DNA from: Chersky-840 sp035532735
Lineage (GTDB): Bacteria > Actinomycetota > Acidimicrobiia > Acidimicrobiales > UBA8190
Assembly (NCBI GenBank): GCA_035532735.1
Contig: DATKQM010000033.1
Span: 1-64,000 of the forward strand
DNA length: 64,000 nucleotides
Direction of reading: 5' to 3'
Below, in pieces: positions 39,850 through 48,745 of the stretch. The notes beneath the pieces were generated by a model that was not told the DNA's origin, made no database searches, and saw only the letters and a program-made list of their open reading frames with translations. How positions within the stretch are numbered: position 1 is the stretch's first letter; each line of letters opens with the position of its first letter. A program made the position numbers and the translations under genes.

Positions 39850-40664
39850 TGGACGACGTGCACGGCGCCGAATTGTCCAAGCCCGATCTCTATGCCGTCA
39901 CCGACCCTGCTGTTGCCGATGTGGCGGGCGACCCCGTCGTCGGGGACCTGGCGGCCGCGGCGGAGCAGAGGTACCGGACGTTGTCGGTCATCGTGCCGGT
40001 GTTCAACGAGCGCAACACCATCGCCGAGATCCTGCGCCGCATCCGCGCCGTGGACCTCCCCATGCACCTCGAAGTCGTGGTGGTCGACGACGGGTCGACC
40101 GACGGGACCGGCAAGGTGTTGTCGGCGTTGGAGGACTCGACAGTGCGCATCGTCACCCACAGCACCAACCAGGGCAAGGGCGCGGCGGTGCGGACCGGGG
40201 TCAAGACGGCGCGGGGCCAGCTGGTGCTCATCCAGGACGGAGACCTCGAGTACGACCCCGATGACTGGCCGAAGTTGCTCGAGCCGGTCATGAAGGGAAA
40301 AGCCCAAGTCGTCTACGGCAGTCGCTTCACCGGCGCGGGGCGCGCCATGCGGCCCACCCAATGGCTCGGGAACCGACTCCTCACCATCACCGCCAACGTG
40401 CTGTACCGGTCGACGTTGTCGGACATGGAGACCGGTTACAAGCTCTTCGACCGCGCCGTGCTCGACGCCATCACCATCGAGTCCGACGGGTTCGACTTCG
40501 AGCCCGAGATCACGGCCAAGGTGCTGCGCCGCGGGTATCGGATCTACGAGGTCCCGGTCTCCTACACCGGCCGCGACCCGTCGGAAGGAACCAAATTCGA
40601 TTGGCGCGACGGCGTTCGTGCCTTCACCGCCCTCGTCCGTTACCGGTTCATCCGCCACATCTGA
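39846..40664 (+). CDS. GT2 glycosyltransferase, polyprenyl-phosphate sugar transferase type
   Basis: A 272-residue GT-A fold enzyme. The core begins SVIVPVFNERNTIAEIL. VVDDGSTDGTGKVL and QDGDLEYDPDDW carry the metal-binding Asp residues. YGSRFTGAGRAM and METGYKLFDRAVLDAI match the dolichyl/undecaprenyl-phosphate glycosyltransferase (DPM1/GtrB-like) group. No transmembrane helix is visible, so it would work at the membrane surface. The start ATG overlaps the previous stop. Likely product: a lipid-linked sugar donor for the GT-C-like enzymes. Confidence 0.83.
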   Translation: MMDDVHGAELSKPDLYAVTDPAVADVAGDPVVGDLAAAAEQRYRTLSVIVPVFNERNTIAEILRRIRAVDLPMHLEVVVVDDGSTDGTGKVLSALEDSTVRIVTHSTNQGKGAAVRTGVKTARGQLVLIQDGDLEYDPDDWPKLLEPVMKGKAQVVYGSRFTGAGRAMRPTQWLGNRLLTITANVLYRSTLSDMETGYKLFDRAVLDAITIESDGFDFEPEITAKVLRRGYRIYEVPVSYTGRDPSEGTKFDWRDGVRAFTALVRYRFIRHI

Positions 40665-40670
40665 CCGCAC

Positions 40671-41654
40671 GTGGCGCCACCGAGGACTCCGGCACCGGCC
40701 GCAGGAGCACCTGAGGTTTCAGACGGCGCGCCAGGGGCCTCGATCGGGCAACGGGCCTCGATCGGGCAACGGGCTTCGATAGGGCAACGGGTCTCGGCGG
40801 TGGTGGTGAACCACGAAGCCGGCGAGGCGTTGGTGCAATGCGTGAAGACGTTGCGCGCCGAGGGCGTCGCGGATGTGATCGTCGTGGACAACGCGTCGTC
40901 GGACCGGTCCATCGAGGACCTCGTCGCCGCCGACGACGCCGTCCGGTTGGTACAGACCGGGACCAATCTCGGCTACGGGGCCGCGGCGAACCGCGGCATC
41001 GACGTGAGCGGGTCGGACCTCGTGCTCGTGTCCAACCCCGACGTGGCCGTCCACCGAGGGGCCTTGGCGACGCTTGTCGACGTGCTCGGAGCCGACCCCG
41101 TTCTCGCCATCGTGGGGCCCCGGATCCTTGAGTCCGACGGGACGCGCTATCCCTCGGCTCGGCGGTTCCCCTCGCTGCTCGACGCGGCCGGTCACGCGCT
41201 GCTCGGTGACCTCGTCCCCACCAACCGCTTCACCCGCCGGTACCGGTTGGGGTACGTCGACGCCGAGGAGGTCACCGACGTCGACTGGGTGTCAGGTGCC
41301 TGCTTCCTGGCCCGGCGGCGCGCCCTTGATGAGTTGGACGGGTTCGACGAGTCGTACTTCATGTACGCCGAGGACACCGACCTGTGCTGGCGGGCCCGGC
41401 GCGCCGGGTGGGGTGTGTGCTTCGTGCCGGGCGCGGTGGTGACGCATCTCCAAGGGATCTCGACGGCCCGGCACCCGTATCGGATGCTCGTCGCCCATCA
41501 CCGCTCGGTGTTCCGCTTCGCGGCCCGGACCGAGCGGGGCTGGCGGCGGCTGGTGCTGCCGGTCACGGCGGTCTTCCTGGCGCTGCGCCTCGGCGTCCTC
41601 TGCGTCAGGCAGGCCCTGAGCGCGCGGCACGGAGCCTCTCGCCGGGCCGAGTAG
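40671..41654 (+). CDS. GT2 rhamnosyltransferase-like enzyme (WbbL type)
   Basis: A 327-residue GT2 enzyme. After a Pro/Ala-rich start and the repeat ASIGQR three times (residues about 24-41), the catalytic domain has VSAVVVNHEAGEALVQCV, VDNASSDRSIEDL, GYGAAANRGID and SNPDVAVHRGAL. DVDWVSGACFLARR and YAEDTDLCWRARRAGW match the WbbL/RfbF rhamnosyltransferase group. In mycobacteria the WbbL enzyme adds rhamnose to the wall linker lipid, and its gene lies next to rmlD and the mannose-1-phosphate guanylyltransferase gene, as here. A C-terminal hydrophobic helix may dock it to the membrane. Confidence 0.8.
   Translation: MAPPRTPAPAAGAPEVSDGAPGASIGQRASIGQRASIGQRVSAVVVNHEAGEALVQCVKTLRAEGVADVIVVDNASSDRSIEDLVAADDAVRLVQTGTNLGYGAAANRGIDVSGSDLVLVSNPDVAVHRGALATLVDVLGADPVLAIVGPRILESDGTRYPSARRFPSLLDAAGHALLGDLVPTNRFTRRYRLGYVDAEEVTDVDWVSGACFLARRRALDELDGFDESYFMYAEDTDLCWRARRAGWGVCFVPGAVVTHLQGISTARHPYRMLVAHHRSVFRFAARTERGWRRLVLPVTAVFLALRLGVLCVRQALSARHGASRRAE
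40738..40791 (+). repeat. Three 18-bp tandem repeats in the GT2 N-terminus
   Basis: Units CCTCGATCGGGCAACGGG at 40738-40755 and 40756-40773 are identical; the third (40774-40791) differs at two bases. They encode ASIGQR three times in frame. Confidence 0.85.
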
Positions 41655-41669
41655 GGTTGGCGCCCGATC

Positions 41670-42533
41670 ATGGCCAGGGGAGATACGGGAAAATGGGTGG
41701 CGCGCGCCGGGGCCACCGGCGGAGGGCGGAGCTACCGCGGGCAGAGACCCATGAAGTGGTATTCCAGCCTGGCCATGATCTGCCTGCTCGGCGTGGCCCT
41801 GATCGTCTACAGCCGCTACGAGCGCCAGCACCCTGCTCCGTCGGTGCAGCCCGCCATCGGCGCCCACTGGTACCAGGCGCTCGGATTCGACGTCTGTGGG
41901 AAGCCCGCGCCCAACCTGCCCGCCAACCCCAACGCGGCGAAGTCACCGATCCCCGGGATCCGCACCGACGGTGACGGCGTCATCCAGGTGGCGCCCACCA
42001 CGGCCAAGGATGCCGGCAACAACGCCACCTTGGCCCGCTTCGTGACCACCTATCCGAAGTTGCAGCTCACCACGAACTCGCTGCAGATCCCCGGGGCGCC
42101 CAAGTACACCAACGGTGAGAAGTGCCCGACCGGAACCCGTGACGCCGGGAAGGTCGCCGAGCTCCAGATCAAGGTGTGGCCGAGCTTCACGCCCCCGGGC
42201 TCGAACAATCCCACGGTCTCTCACGACCCCACCGCCATCAAGCTCGCCGACGGGCAGCTCATCACCGTCGCCTTCGTGCCCTCTGGTGCGTCGATCCCCA
42301 AGCCATCCTCGATCACCGCCATGCTGACCGACCGGGCCGGCTCGGCCACGAGCAGCCCGTCGACCACCGCACCCACCACGGTGACCACTGCGCCGAACAC
42401 GACGGCGCCGAGCTCATCGACCACCGCCACCACCAAGCCGGCCTCGACGGCGACCACCGCCTCGACCCTACCGTCGCCGACACGCACCACGGCGACGACC
42501 AAGGCGTCGACCACGGCCACCACGAAACCGTGA
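41670..42533 (+). CDS. Membrane-anchored exported protein, function unknown
   Basis: A 287-residue protein with one N-terminal membrane helix (YSSLAMICLLGVALIVYS, residues about 31-48) preceded by basic residues, so the rest is outside the cell. The exported core starts GAHWYQALGFDVCGK and has a second Cys in NGEKCPTG; a disulfide is likely. The last 65 residues are a Thr/Ser/Pro/Ala-rich tail like mucin or wall-spanning segments. I know similar proteins from actinobacteria next to sugar-nucleotide genes, without a function. A TAGGGT box lies 12 nt upstream. The nucleotidyltransferase gene follows after 19 nt. Confidence 0.6.
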   Translation: MARGDTGKWVARAGATGGGRSYRGQRPMKWYSSLAMICLLGVALIVYSRYERQHPAPSVQPAIGAHWYQALGFDVCGKPAPNLPANPNAAKSPIPGIRTDGDGVIQVAPTTAKDAGNNATLARFVTTYPKLQLTTNSLQIPGAPKYTNGEKCPTGTRDAGKVAELQIKVWPSFTPPGSNNPTVSHDPTAIKLADGQLITVAFVPSGASIPKPSSITAMLTDRAGSATSSPSTTAPTTVTTAPNTTAPSSSTTATTKPASTATTASTLPSPTRTTATTKASTTATTKP

Positions 42534-42552
42534 CCTCGGCGACAATCACGAA

Positions 42553-43641
42553 GTGAAGGCCGTCGTCCTTGTGGGTGGCGAGGGCACGAGACTCCGTCCG
42601 CTCACCAACACCACGCCCAAGCAACTGCTGCCCGTGGCGGAGGTGTCCATGCTGGAGCGGGTCCTCACCCATCTGCGGGCGCATGGCGTGGACGAGGTCG
42701 TCTTGTCGCTCGGCTACCGTCCCGACGCCTTCTTCGCCGCCTATCCCGATCACGAGGCCGTCGGGGTCCGCCTCGACTACGCCGTGGAGCCCGAACCGCT
42801 CGACACGGCCGGGGCCATCGCCTTCGCGGCCGGCCATGCCGGCATCGACGAAACCTTCATCGTGGTGAACGGCGACGTCCTCAGTGATGTCGACACCTCG
42901 GCGTTGGTGGCCTTCCACCGTGCCCACGGGGCCACCGCCACGATCCATCTGAAGGCCGTCGACGACCCCACCCGGTTCGGTGTGGTCCCTACCGACGCCG
43001 ATGGCAGGGTCATCGAGTTCGTCGAGAAGCCACCCGCCGACCAGGTGCCCACCAACCTGATCAATGCCGGGACCTATGTCCTCGAGCCCGAGGTCCTCGA
43101 GCGCATCCCCGCCGGGCGGCGCGTGTCGATCGAACGCGAGACGTTCCCTGCCCTCGCTGCGCACGGCGAGGTCTACGCCATGGCGAGTGACGCCTACTGG
43201 CTCGACACCGGGACGCCGGCCGCCTACCTACAGGCGAACGCCGACCTGCTCGACGGCAGTCGACCGGGACTTCCGGCGCCGGGCGCCCGGCAGGTGTCGG
43301 TCGGGGTGTGGATGCTCGGCGCGCCCGTGGTTCGGGGCGAGGTGCACGGACCGAGCCTGCTCGGCGCGGGCTCGCAGATCGCCCATGACGCCGTGGTGAC
43401 CGCCAGTGTCATCGGGGCGCGCGCCGTGGTGGAACGTGGCGCGTACGTCGAGGGCTCGGTGCTCCTGCCCGGGGCGCGCGTCGGCGAGGGGGCCCGGGTG
43501 GTCGGGTCGATCCTCGGCCACGACTGCGTGGTGGCGGCCGGGTGTGAGGTGTTGCCCGTGACCGTGGTCGGCGACGAGGTCGCGGTGCCCGAGGGGACGC
43601 GCCTGGCCGACGCCCGGGTGCCGGCGGAGATGGCATCGTGA
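42553..43641 (+). CDS. Mannose-1-phosphate guanylyltransferase-like nucleotidyltransferase
   Basis: A 362-residue sugar-nucleotide pyrophosphorylase. The N-terminal domain has VLVGGEGTRLRPLTNTTPKQ (NTP-binding signature and Lys), VNGDVLSDVDTSAL (metal Asp) and EFVEKPPADQVPTNLINAG. A left-handed beta-helix follows from about residue 255 (VRGEVHGPSLLGAGSQI onward). The layout and the neighbours match the actinobacterial GDP-mannose pyrophosphorylase that lies between wbbL and the F420 genes. A glucose-1-phosphate enzyme cannot be excluded. GDP-mannose would feed the GDP-6-deoxyhexose reductase at 49982. Confidence 0.8.
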   Translation: MKAVVLVGGEGTRLRPLTNTTPKQLLPVAEVSMLERVLTHLRAHGVDEVVLSLGYRPDAFFAAYPDHEAVGVRLDYAVEPEPLDTAGAIAFAAGHAGIDETFIVVNGDVLSDVDTSALVAFHRAHGATATIHLKAVDDPTRFGVVPTDADGRVIEFVEKPPADQVPTNLINAGTYVLEPEVLERIPAGRRVSIERETFPALAAHGEVYAMASDAYWLDTGTPAAYLQANADLLDGSRPGLPAPGARQVSVGVWMLGAPVVRGEVHGPSLLGAGSQIAHDAVVTASVIGARAVVERGAYVEGSVLLPGARVGEGARVVGSILGHDCVVAAGCEVLPVTVVGDEVAVPEGTRLADARVPAEMAS

Positions 43642-43654
43642 CGGGAGGACCGAC

Positions 43655-44608
43655 ATGCAGGTGATGGTGACCGGTGGCGCTGGGTTCATCGGGTCCAACC
43701 TCGTGGACCGCCTGCTGGCCGAAGGACACGCCGTCGACGTGGTCGACGACCTGTCCACGGGCTCGCTGGGCAACCTGGCCGACGCCCGGGCGTCGGCCTC
43801 GCACGCGCTCACCTTCCATCAGCTCGACGTCCGGTCCGACGAGCTGGTCGAAGTGATGGGGAGGCGCCGCCCCGATGTGGTCTTCCACCTCGCCGCCCAG
43901 GCCGATGTCCGGGTGTCGGTGGAACGCCCCGTGTTCGACGCCGATGTCAACATCCTGGGCACGTTGCGGGTCCTCGAGGGCGCCCGGGCGGCGGGAACGG
44001 CGCGCGTCGCCTTCGCGGCGAGTGGCGGCACGCTCTATGGCGAGTGCGATCCATCGGAGCTCCCCGTGAAGGAGTCCCATCCCCGCCGGCCCCTCTCGCC
44101 CTACGGCGTTTCGAAGATGGCGGCCATCGACTACCTGGTGGCGTACCGGGAGTTGCACTCGCTCGAGTTCTGCGCCCTGGCACTCGCCAATGTCTACGGG
44201 CCGCGCCAGGACCCTCACGGCGAGGCAGGTGTGGTGGCCATCTTCTCCGACAAGCTGCTTCGCGGCGAGTCGGTGACGATCTTCGGTGACGGCGAGCAGA
44301 CCCGTGACTTCGTCTACGTCGACGACGTCGTGGATGCCTTCGTCCGTGCCGCCACGCGCGGCGGCGGCCTTGTGCTCAACATCGGGACCGGGAACGAAGT
44401 GTCGGTGAAGGAACTAGCCCGCGTCATGGGCGAGCGGGCCGGGTCGGCGAGCTCGCCTGTGCATGCTCCGGCTCGGGCGGGTGAGATCCAGCGCAGTTCC
44501 CTCGACCCCGAACGCGCCGGCATCCATCTTGGCTGGAAGGCCTGGACCGAGCTCGAGGCAGGCGTGGACGGAGTCTTCGCCTATACGAGGCGCCGGACCG
44601 GCACCTGA
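43655..44608 (+). CDS. NAD-dependent epimerase/dehydratase (UDP-glucose 4-epimerase type)
   Basis: An extended SDR of 317 residues. VTGGAGFIGSNLVDRLL binds NAD. HLAAQADVRVSVERPVFDA, AASGGTLYGE and SPYGVSKMAAIDYL carry the substrate and catalytic (Ser, Tyr, Lys) residues. ALANVYGPRQDPHGEAGVVA and FGDGEQTRDFVYVDDVV are typical of GalE-like and UDP-hexose epimerases. The exact sugar is unknown. ATG 43655 has GGGAGGA just upstream. It is the last gene of the rfbB-led block before the opposing cofD-cofE pair. Confidence 0.85.
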   Translation: MQVMVTGGAGFIGSNLVDRLLAEGHAVDVVDDLSTGSLGNLADARASASHALTFHQLDVRSDELVEVMGRRRPDVVFHLAAQADVRVSVERPVFDADVNILGTLRVLEGARAAGTARVAFAASGGTLYGECDPSELPVKESHPRRPLSPYGVSKMAAIDYLVAYRELHSLEFCALALANVYGPRQDPHGEAGVVAIFSDKLLRGESVTIFGDGEQTRDFVYVDDVVDAFVRAATRGGGLVLNIGTGNEVSVKELARVMGERAGSASSPVHAPARAGEIQRSSLDPERAGIHLGWKAWTELEAGVDGVFAYTRRRTGT

Positions 44609-44671
44609 GTCACCCCCTCTGAGTTGGGCCGGCTCCCGGGGCGCCTGTTCTGGGTCGCCTGTTGGGTCGGC

Positions 44672-45430
44672 TCAGCGGAAGAGATCTTCGGAGGGTGGGC
44701 GCAGGATGTCACCTGCCACCGATCCCCGACGGAGCCAAGCCGGTTCGATGCCCCGGACGATCGCCACTGGCACCGAGCTCGCCTTTCCCATGACGAGCTC
44801 GGCGGCAGACGCCACCTCGTCGGCCACACACACCTCGGTCGCCATGAGGTCGCGCCCCGTGGCGTCGGCGGTGCCCCGGAGGTCCACGACCGCGGCCAGG
44901 CCTGCGCACCCGATGGCCACGTCGACGACACCCTTTCGCCAAGCCCGGCCGAAAGTGTCGGACACGACGACCGCTATCTCTCGGCCTGTGGCGGCTCGCA
45001 AGCCGTCACGGATGCGCCGGGCCGAGCGATCGGAGTCCTCGGGCAGCAGCGCGGCCCAGCCGTGCTCGACATTGGAGAGGTCGACTCCGGCATTCGCACA
45101 GATGAAGCCGTGGCGCGTCTCGGAGATCACGAGGTCCCCGCGTCGTCGTAGCACGCGCACCGACTCCGATTCGATGATCCGGACCCGGTCCTCGGGGTCG
45201 TCGGGGTCGATGCGAACCATGCGCCCCTCGGCCTTGGAGACGATCTTCTGGGTGACCACGACCACGTCGCCGTCGACGAGGGTGACGAGCTCGGCGATGA
45301 GCGAGGCGAGGTCGTCACCGGCTCGGATCTCACCCAGTCCCGTCACAGGGATCACGGTCAGGCTTCTCGCCTTTGGTGCAGACGCAGGTGACGGCGCGGT
45401 CGATTGACCTCCCGAGTCGGTGGCGCTCAC
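44672..45430 (-). CDS. cofE: Coenzyme F420-0:L-glutamate ligase, single-domain
   Basis: GTP-dependent ligase of 252 residues adding glutamates to F420-0. Signature parts are PVTGLGEIRAGDDL near the N-terminus, VVVTQKIVSKAEGR, ICANAGVDLSNVEHGWAALL and VVVSDTFGRAWRKGVVDVAIG. It ends just after this domain, so it lacks the C-terminal FMN domain of mycobacterial FbiB, which reduces dehydro-F420-0; that step must be encoded elsewhere. GTG 45430 overlaps the cofD stop (GTGA). An N-terminal Ser/Ala-rich stretch precedes the core. Confidence 0.93.
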   Translation of the reverse strand: MSATDSGGQSTAPSPASAPKARSLTVIPVTGLGEIRAGDDLASLIAELVTLVDGDVVVVTQKIVSKAEGRMVRIDPDDPEDRVRIIESESVRVLRRRGDLVISETRHGFICANAGVDLSNVEHGWAALLPEDSDRSARRIRDGLRAATGREIAVVVSDTFGRAWRKGVVDVAIGCAGLAAVVDLRGTADATGRDLMATEVCVADEVASAAELVMGKASSVPVAIVRGIEPAWLRRGSVAGDILRPPSEDLFR

Positions 45431-46383
45431 CGGCCGCGGCCCGAGGTTGCGCCCGAGGGGCGGCCCGCGTCGAGGAGCAGTGACGCCAGGGTGGCGGCGT
45501 GATCGGGGCTGTGCATGACGGTCGGGGCCACGACACATCGGACGCCGCAGGCTTCGATCGCCTCTGCCGACGCGGCGTCGACCTCGTCAATGACCAATGT
45601 GCCGACAACGTCTGCGTAGATCCGGGCGACCCCCACCACGGTCGGCTCGTGGCCGAGCTCGGCCATCAACCGGTCGGCGGGCCCTTTCAACGCCACCCCG
45701 GCGATGATGGGGGAGACCGCCACCACCTCGGAACGACGGGCTGCAAGCGTGTCGGCGATGCCCGGCACCGCCAGCAGCGGCCCGATCGACACGATGGGAT
45801 TCGACGGACAGACCACCACGACCTCGGCATCGGCGATCGCGCCGAGCACGCCGGGAGCGGGCCGGGCCGTCTCGGCCCCGACGAAGCGGAGTGACGTGAC
45901 CGCCACGGCGTGACGACGACCCACGAAGTACTCCTGGAACGAAACTTCGGGGCCGTCCACGAGCGTCAAGCGGGTGCGGACGGGATCGTCGGACATGGGC
46001 AGGAGCCGGACCGACACGCCGAGGGCTTCGGTGATCTCGGCGGTGACCTGGGTGAGCGTTGCTCCCGTCGACAGTCGCTGGGTGCGAAAGAGGTGGGTGG
46101 CGAGGTCCTGGTCGCCAAGGCGGAACCAAGTCTCGCCGCCCAGTCGCTCGAGGCTGTCCATGACGGTCCAGGTCTCCCCGGCGAGGCCCCAGCCGCGGTC
46201 GTCGTCGTTCAACCCGGCCAAGGTGTAGGTCACCGTGTCGAGGTCGGGGCTGATGTGGAGGCCGTGGAGCTCGGTGTCGTCGCCCGTGTTGACCAGCGCC
46301 GTCACCTCACCGGGCGCGACGACGCGGACGAGGCCGCGCAGCAGGCGGGCGGCACCTACTCCTCCCGCGAGGGCGGTGATCAC
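45427..46383 (-). CDS. cofD: 2-phospho-L-lactate/phosphoenolpyruvyl transferase
   Basis: A 318-residue enzyme that joins the activated phosphoester unit to deazaflavin Fo, giving (dehydro-)F420-0. Typical sequence: ALAGGVGAARLLRGL at the N-terminus, VNTGDDTELHGLHISPDLDT, YTLAGLNDDDRGWGLAGET, WFRLGDQDLATHLFRT, and CPSNPIVSIGPLLAVPGI. It is the FbiA counterpart and forms a two-gene operon with cofE. The GTG start is leaderless. Fo synthase genes are not in the window. Confidence 0.94.
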   Translation of the reverse strand: MITALAGGVGAARLLRGLVRVVAPGEVTALVNTGDDTELHGLHISPDLDTVTYTLAGLNDDDRGWGLAGETWTVMDSLERLGGETWFRLGDQDLATHLFRTQRLSTGATLTQVTAEITEALGVSVRLLPMSDDPVRTRLTLVDGPEVSFQEYFVGRRHAVAVTSLRFVGAETARPAPGVLGAIADAEVVVVCPSNPIVSIGPLLAVPGIADTLAARRSEVVAVSPIIAGVALKGPADRLMAELGHEPTVVGVARIYADVVGTLVIDEVDAASAEAIEACGVRCVVAPTVMHSPDHAATLASLLLDAGRPSGATSGRGR

Positions 46384-46389
46384 GGGGCA

Positions 46390-46395
46390 AGGCTA
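46390..46395 (-). promoter_or_regulatory. -10 box TAGCCT, leaderless promoter of cofD-cofE
   Basis: TAGCCT on the minus strand, then TGCCCC (6 nt) and GTG 46383. Confidence 0.45.
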
Positions 46396-46424
46396 ATGGT
46401 CCGAGGGCGTGGTCCAAGCTCCCG

Positions 46425-47591
46425 GTGTGCAAGGCTCGACCGGTGCCGGCGAGAGCGCGACCTCACAGCGAGCGCCTCCGGGTGGCCATCGACGCCACAC
46501 CGCTGCTCGGCACGAAAACGGGGGTCGGTCGATTCTGCGAGGGTGCCCTGGGTGCACTCGCCAACGCCGGCGAGCTCGATGTGGACGCCTTCGCGGTGAC
46601 CTGGCGCCGTCGCCACCGCCTCCCGCCGCTCGTGCCCGCCGGGATCGGTGTCCGGCAGCGGGCCATGCCCGCCCGTCCACTGCATCTGGCATGGGCGCAC
46701 CTGCCGGTCCCGGCGGTGGAATGGTTCGTGGGGCCTGCCGACGTCGTCCATGGCACCAACTACGTCGTCCCGCCCACACGGCGAGCCGCCCGGATCGTCA
46801 CCGTGCACGACCTCACCATGGTGCGATACCCCGAGCTCTGTGACCGCAGCTCCCTCGGCTTCCCGGGCATGGTTCGGCGCGCCGTCTCGGACGGGGCCTG
46901 GGTGCACACCCCCTCGCAGTTCGTGGCCGACGAAGTGGTGGCGGAGTTCGGTGTCGCGCCCGAACGGGTGCGGGTCGTGTACCACGGCGTGCCCCCGGTG
47001 TCTGCGGCGTCGTCGACGGCGCTCGACCGTTCGTTGCCCCCGGGGACGTCGCGCTATGTCCTGGCCATCGGGACGATCGAGCCCCGCAAGGACTACCCCG
47101 GGCTCGTGCGGGCCTTCAGTGGGGTCGTCGAAGCCCATTCCGACGTGGCGCTCGTGATCGCCGGCGCCGAGGGATGGGGCGCCCATGGGTTTCACGAAGC
47201 CCTGGAGGCATCTCGGTGTCGGGACCGGGTCATGCAGTTGGGATTTGTCGACGACGACGCCTTGGGAGGCTGGCTGGGCGGGGCCGAGGTGCTGGCCTTT
47301 CCTTCGGTCTACGAGGGATTCGGGTTCCCGCCCCTCGAAGCCATGGCCGCCGGCGTGCCGGTGGTGGCCATGGCGGTCGGTGCGGTACCCGAGGTCGTCG
47401 GCGACGGGGCCGTGCTGGTCGGGCCCGGCGATGTCGACGGGCTCACCGAGGCGCTCGTCTCGGTCCTGTCCGACGCCGATCGGCGCAGCGCGTTGATCGA
47501 CAAGGGACGGCGGCGGGCGGCGCGATTCACCTGGGAGGAGTGCGGCTCCGGCCTGGCCGAGCTCTACTCCGACGCGGCGCGCGCCCGCTAG
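46425..47591 (+). CDS. GT4 glycosyltransferase, copy 1
   Basis: A 388-residue GT-B fold enzyme. The N-terminal acceptor half begins RVAIDATPLLGTKTGVGRF and includes VVHGTNYVVPP and TVHDLTMVRYPEL. The nucleotide-sugar half has YVLAIGTIEPRKDYPGLVRA and the GT4 retaining signature FPSVYEGFGFPPLEAMAAG, with the Glu pair binding the donor. Similar to mannosyltransferases of the PimB/WbaZ type. GTG 46425 is used; GTG 46443 is possible. It starts 41 nt from the divergent cofD and leads a run of three related GT4 genes. Confidence 0.85.
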   Translation: MCKARPVPARARPHSERLRVAIDATPLLGTKTGVGRFCEGALGALANAGELDVDAFAVTWRRRHRLPPLVPAGIGVRQRAMPARPLHLAWAHLPVPAVEWFVGPADVVHGTNYVVPPTRRAARIVTVHDLTMVRYPELCDRSSLGFPGMVRRAVSDGAWVHTPSQFVADEVVAEFGVAPERVRVVYHGVPPVSAASSTALDRSLPPGTSRYVLAIGTIEPRKDYPGLVRAFSGVVEAHSDVALVIAGAEGWGAHGFHEALEASRCRDRVMQLGFVDDDALGGWLGGAEVLAFPSVYEGFGFPPLEAMAAGVPVVAMAVGAVPEVVGDGAVLVGPGDVDGLTEALVSVLSDADRRSALIDKGRRRAARFTWEECGSGLAELYSDAARAR

Positions 47592-47599
47592 GAGCCGGT

Positions 47600-48745
47600 A
47601 TGGACGACGTCGGCAGTGGCCGCGCTCAGGTGCTTCTCGTCGCCCAACAGCTCCGGCGCCAGGTGCCGGGCGGGATCGGGACCTATGTTCGGGGCCTGCT
47701 CGGTGGTTTGGCCAGACTGGACGAGGCCCAGGTCGAGCTCCCCTCGGTGACGCTCTATGCGAGTCGTGTTGGTGGTCGCGGTCGTGTCGGGAGTGGCGGC
47801 GGCTCGGACCCGCTCGAGGCCTTCGGCCATCGGGTCATCACCTCGCGTCTGCCCGGCCCGTTGCTCACGCGCCTGTGGGACCGGGCGGTCGTGCACGCGC
47901 CGGGGGGTTTCGATCTCGTGCACTCGGTGTCGGTGGCGGTGCCGCCGGTCAAAGGTTCACGAGACGGTCGCCGATGTGTCGAGGTCGTCGCCATTCACGA
48001 CGTGGCCTGGCGGCACCGGCCCGAGGACTATCCGAGTCGGGGCCAACGTTGGCACGAGGCCGCGCTCGGACGGGCGCTTCGTCATGCGTCGCATTTCGTG
48101 GTGCCCTCTGACGCCGTGGCCGCGGATCTCGTCAAGGCCGGCGCGCCGCAGGGCGCGGTCTCGGTGATCCCGCTCGGCTCCGACGTCCTGCGCGGCCGTG
48201 ACGACGCCGAGGCCGAGGCCCTCCTCCAACGCCTCGGGGTGCGAGGCGATTTCCTCCTGTCGGTGGGGACGCTCGAGCCCCGCAAGAACCTGCCTCGGTT
48301 GTTCGAGGCCTACGGCGCCGCCCGGCGCTCGCTGCCCGGGACCTGGCCGCTGGTGGTCGTGGGACCGCCGGGATGGGGTCCCGAGCTCGAACCGGGGGAG
48401 GGCGTCGTGTTCACCGGTCGGGTTGGGGATGGCACCTTGGCGTCGTTGTACGCACGTGCTCGACTGCTCGCCTATGTGCCGTTCGAGGAAGGCTTCGGGC
48501 TCCCGCCGGTCGAGGCCATGCGGTACGGCACACCGGTGGTGTCGAGCCCGCTGCCCACCACCGGCGGTGCCGCGCTCGAAGTGGATCCCACCCGCGTCGA
48601 AGACATCGCTCAGGCCCTCGTGCAGGTGGCCACCGACGACGACCTCCGGGCGCGTCTGGCCGAAGCCGGCCGGGCGCGGGCCGGGAGTCTCACCTGGGAG
48701 TCGGCGGCGCGCGCCCACGTGGCGTTGTGGAGATCGCTGCTATGA
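47600..48745 (+). CDS. GT4 glycosyltransferase, copy 2
   Basis: A 381-residue GT-B enzyme. QVLLVAQQLRRQVPGGIGTYVRG is the acceptor-domain start, with an internal Gly-rich loop. VAIHDVAWRHRPEDYPSRG and FLLSVGTLEPRKNLPRLFEA correspond to copy 1. The donor signature is YVPFEEGFGLPPVEAMRYGTP. ATG 47600 has GGAG 5 nt upstream, 8 nt after the end of copy 1; the gene overlaps copy 3 by four bases. The shared order of motifs points to old gene duplication. Confidence 0.85.
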   Translation: MDDVGSGRAQVLLVAQQLRRQVPGGIGTYVRGLLGGLARLDEAQVELPSVTLYASRVGGRGRVGSGGGSDPLEAFGHRVITSRLPGPLLTRLWDRAVVHAPGGFDLVHSVSVAVPPVKGSRDGRRCVEVVAIHDVAWRHRPEDYPSRGQRWHEAALGRALRHASHFVVPSDAVAADLVKAGAPQGAVSVIPLGSDVLRGRDDAEAEALLQRLGVRGDFLLSVGTLEPRKNLPRLFEAYGAARRSLPGTWPLVVVGPPGWGPELEPGEGVVFTGRVGDGTLASLYARARLLAYVPFEEGFGLPPVEAMRYGTPVVSSPLPTTGGAALEVDPTRVEDIAQALVQVATDDDLRARLAEAGRARAGSLTWESAARAHVALWRSLL

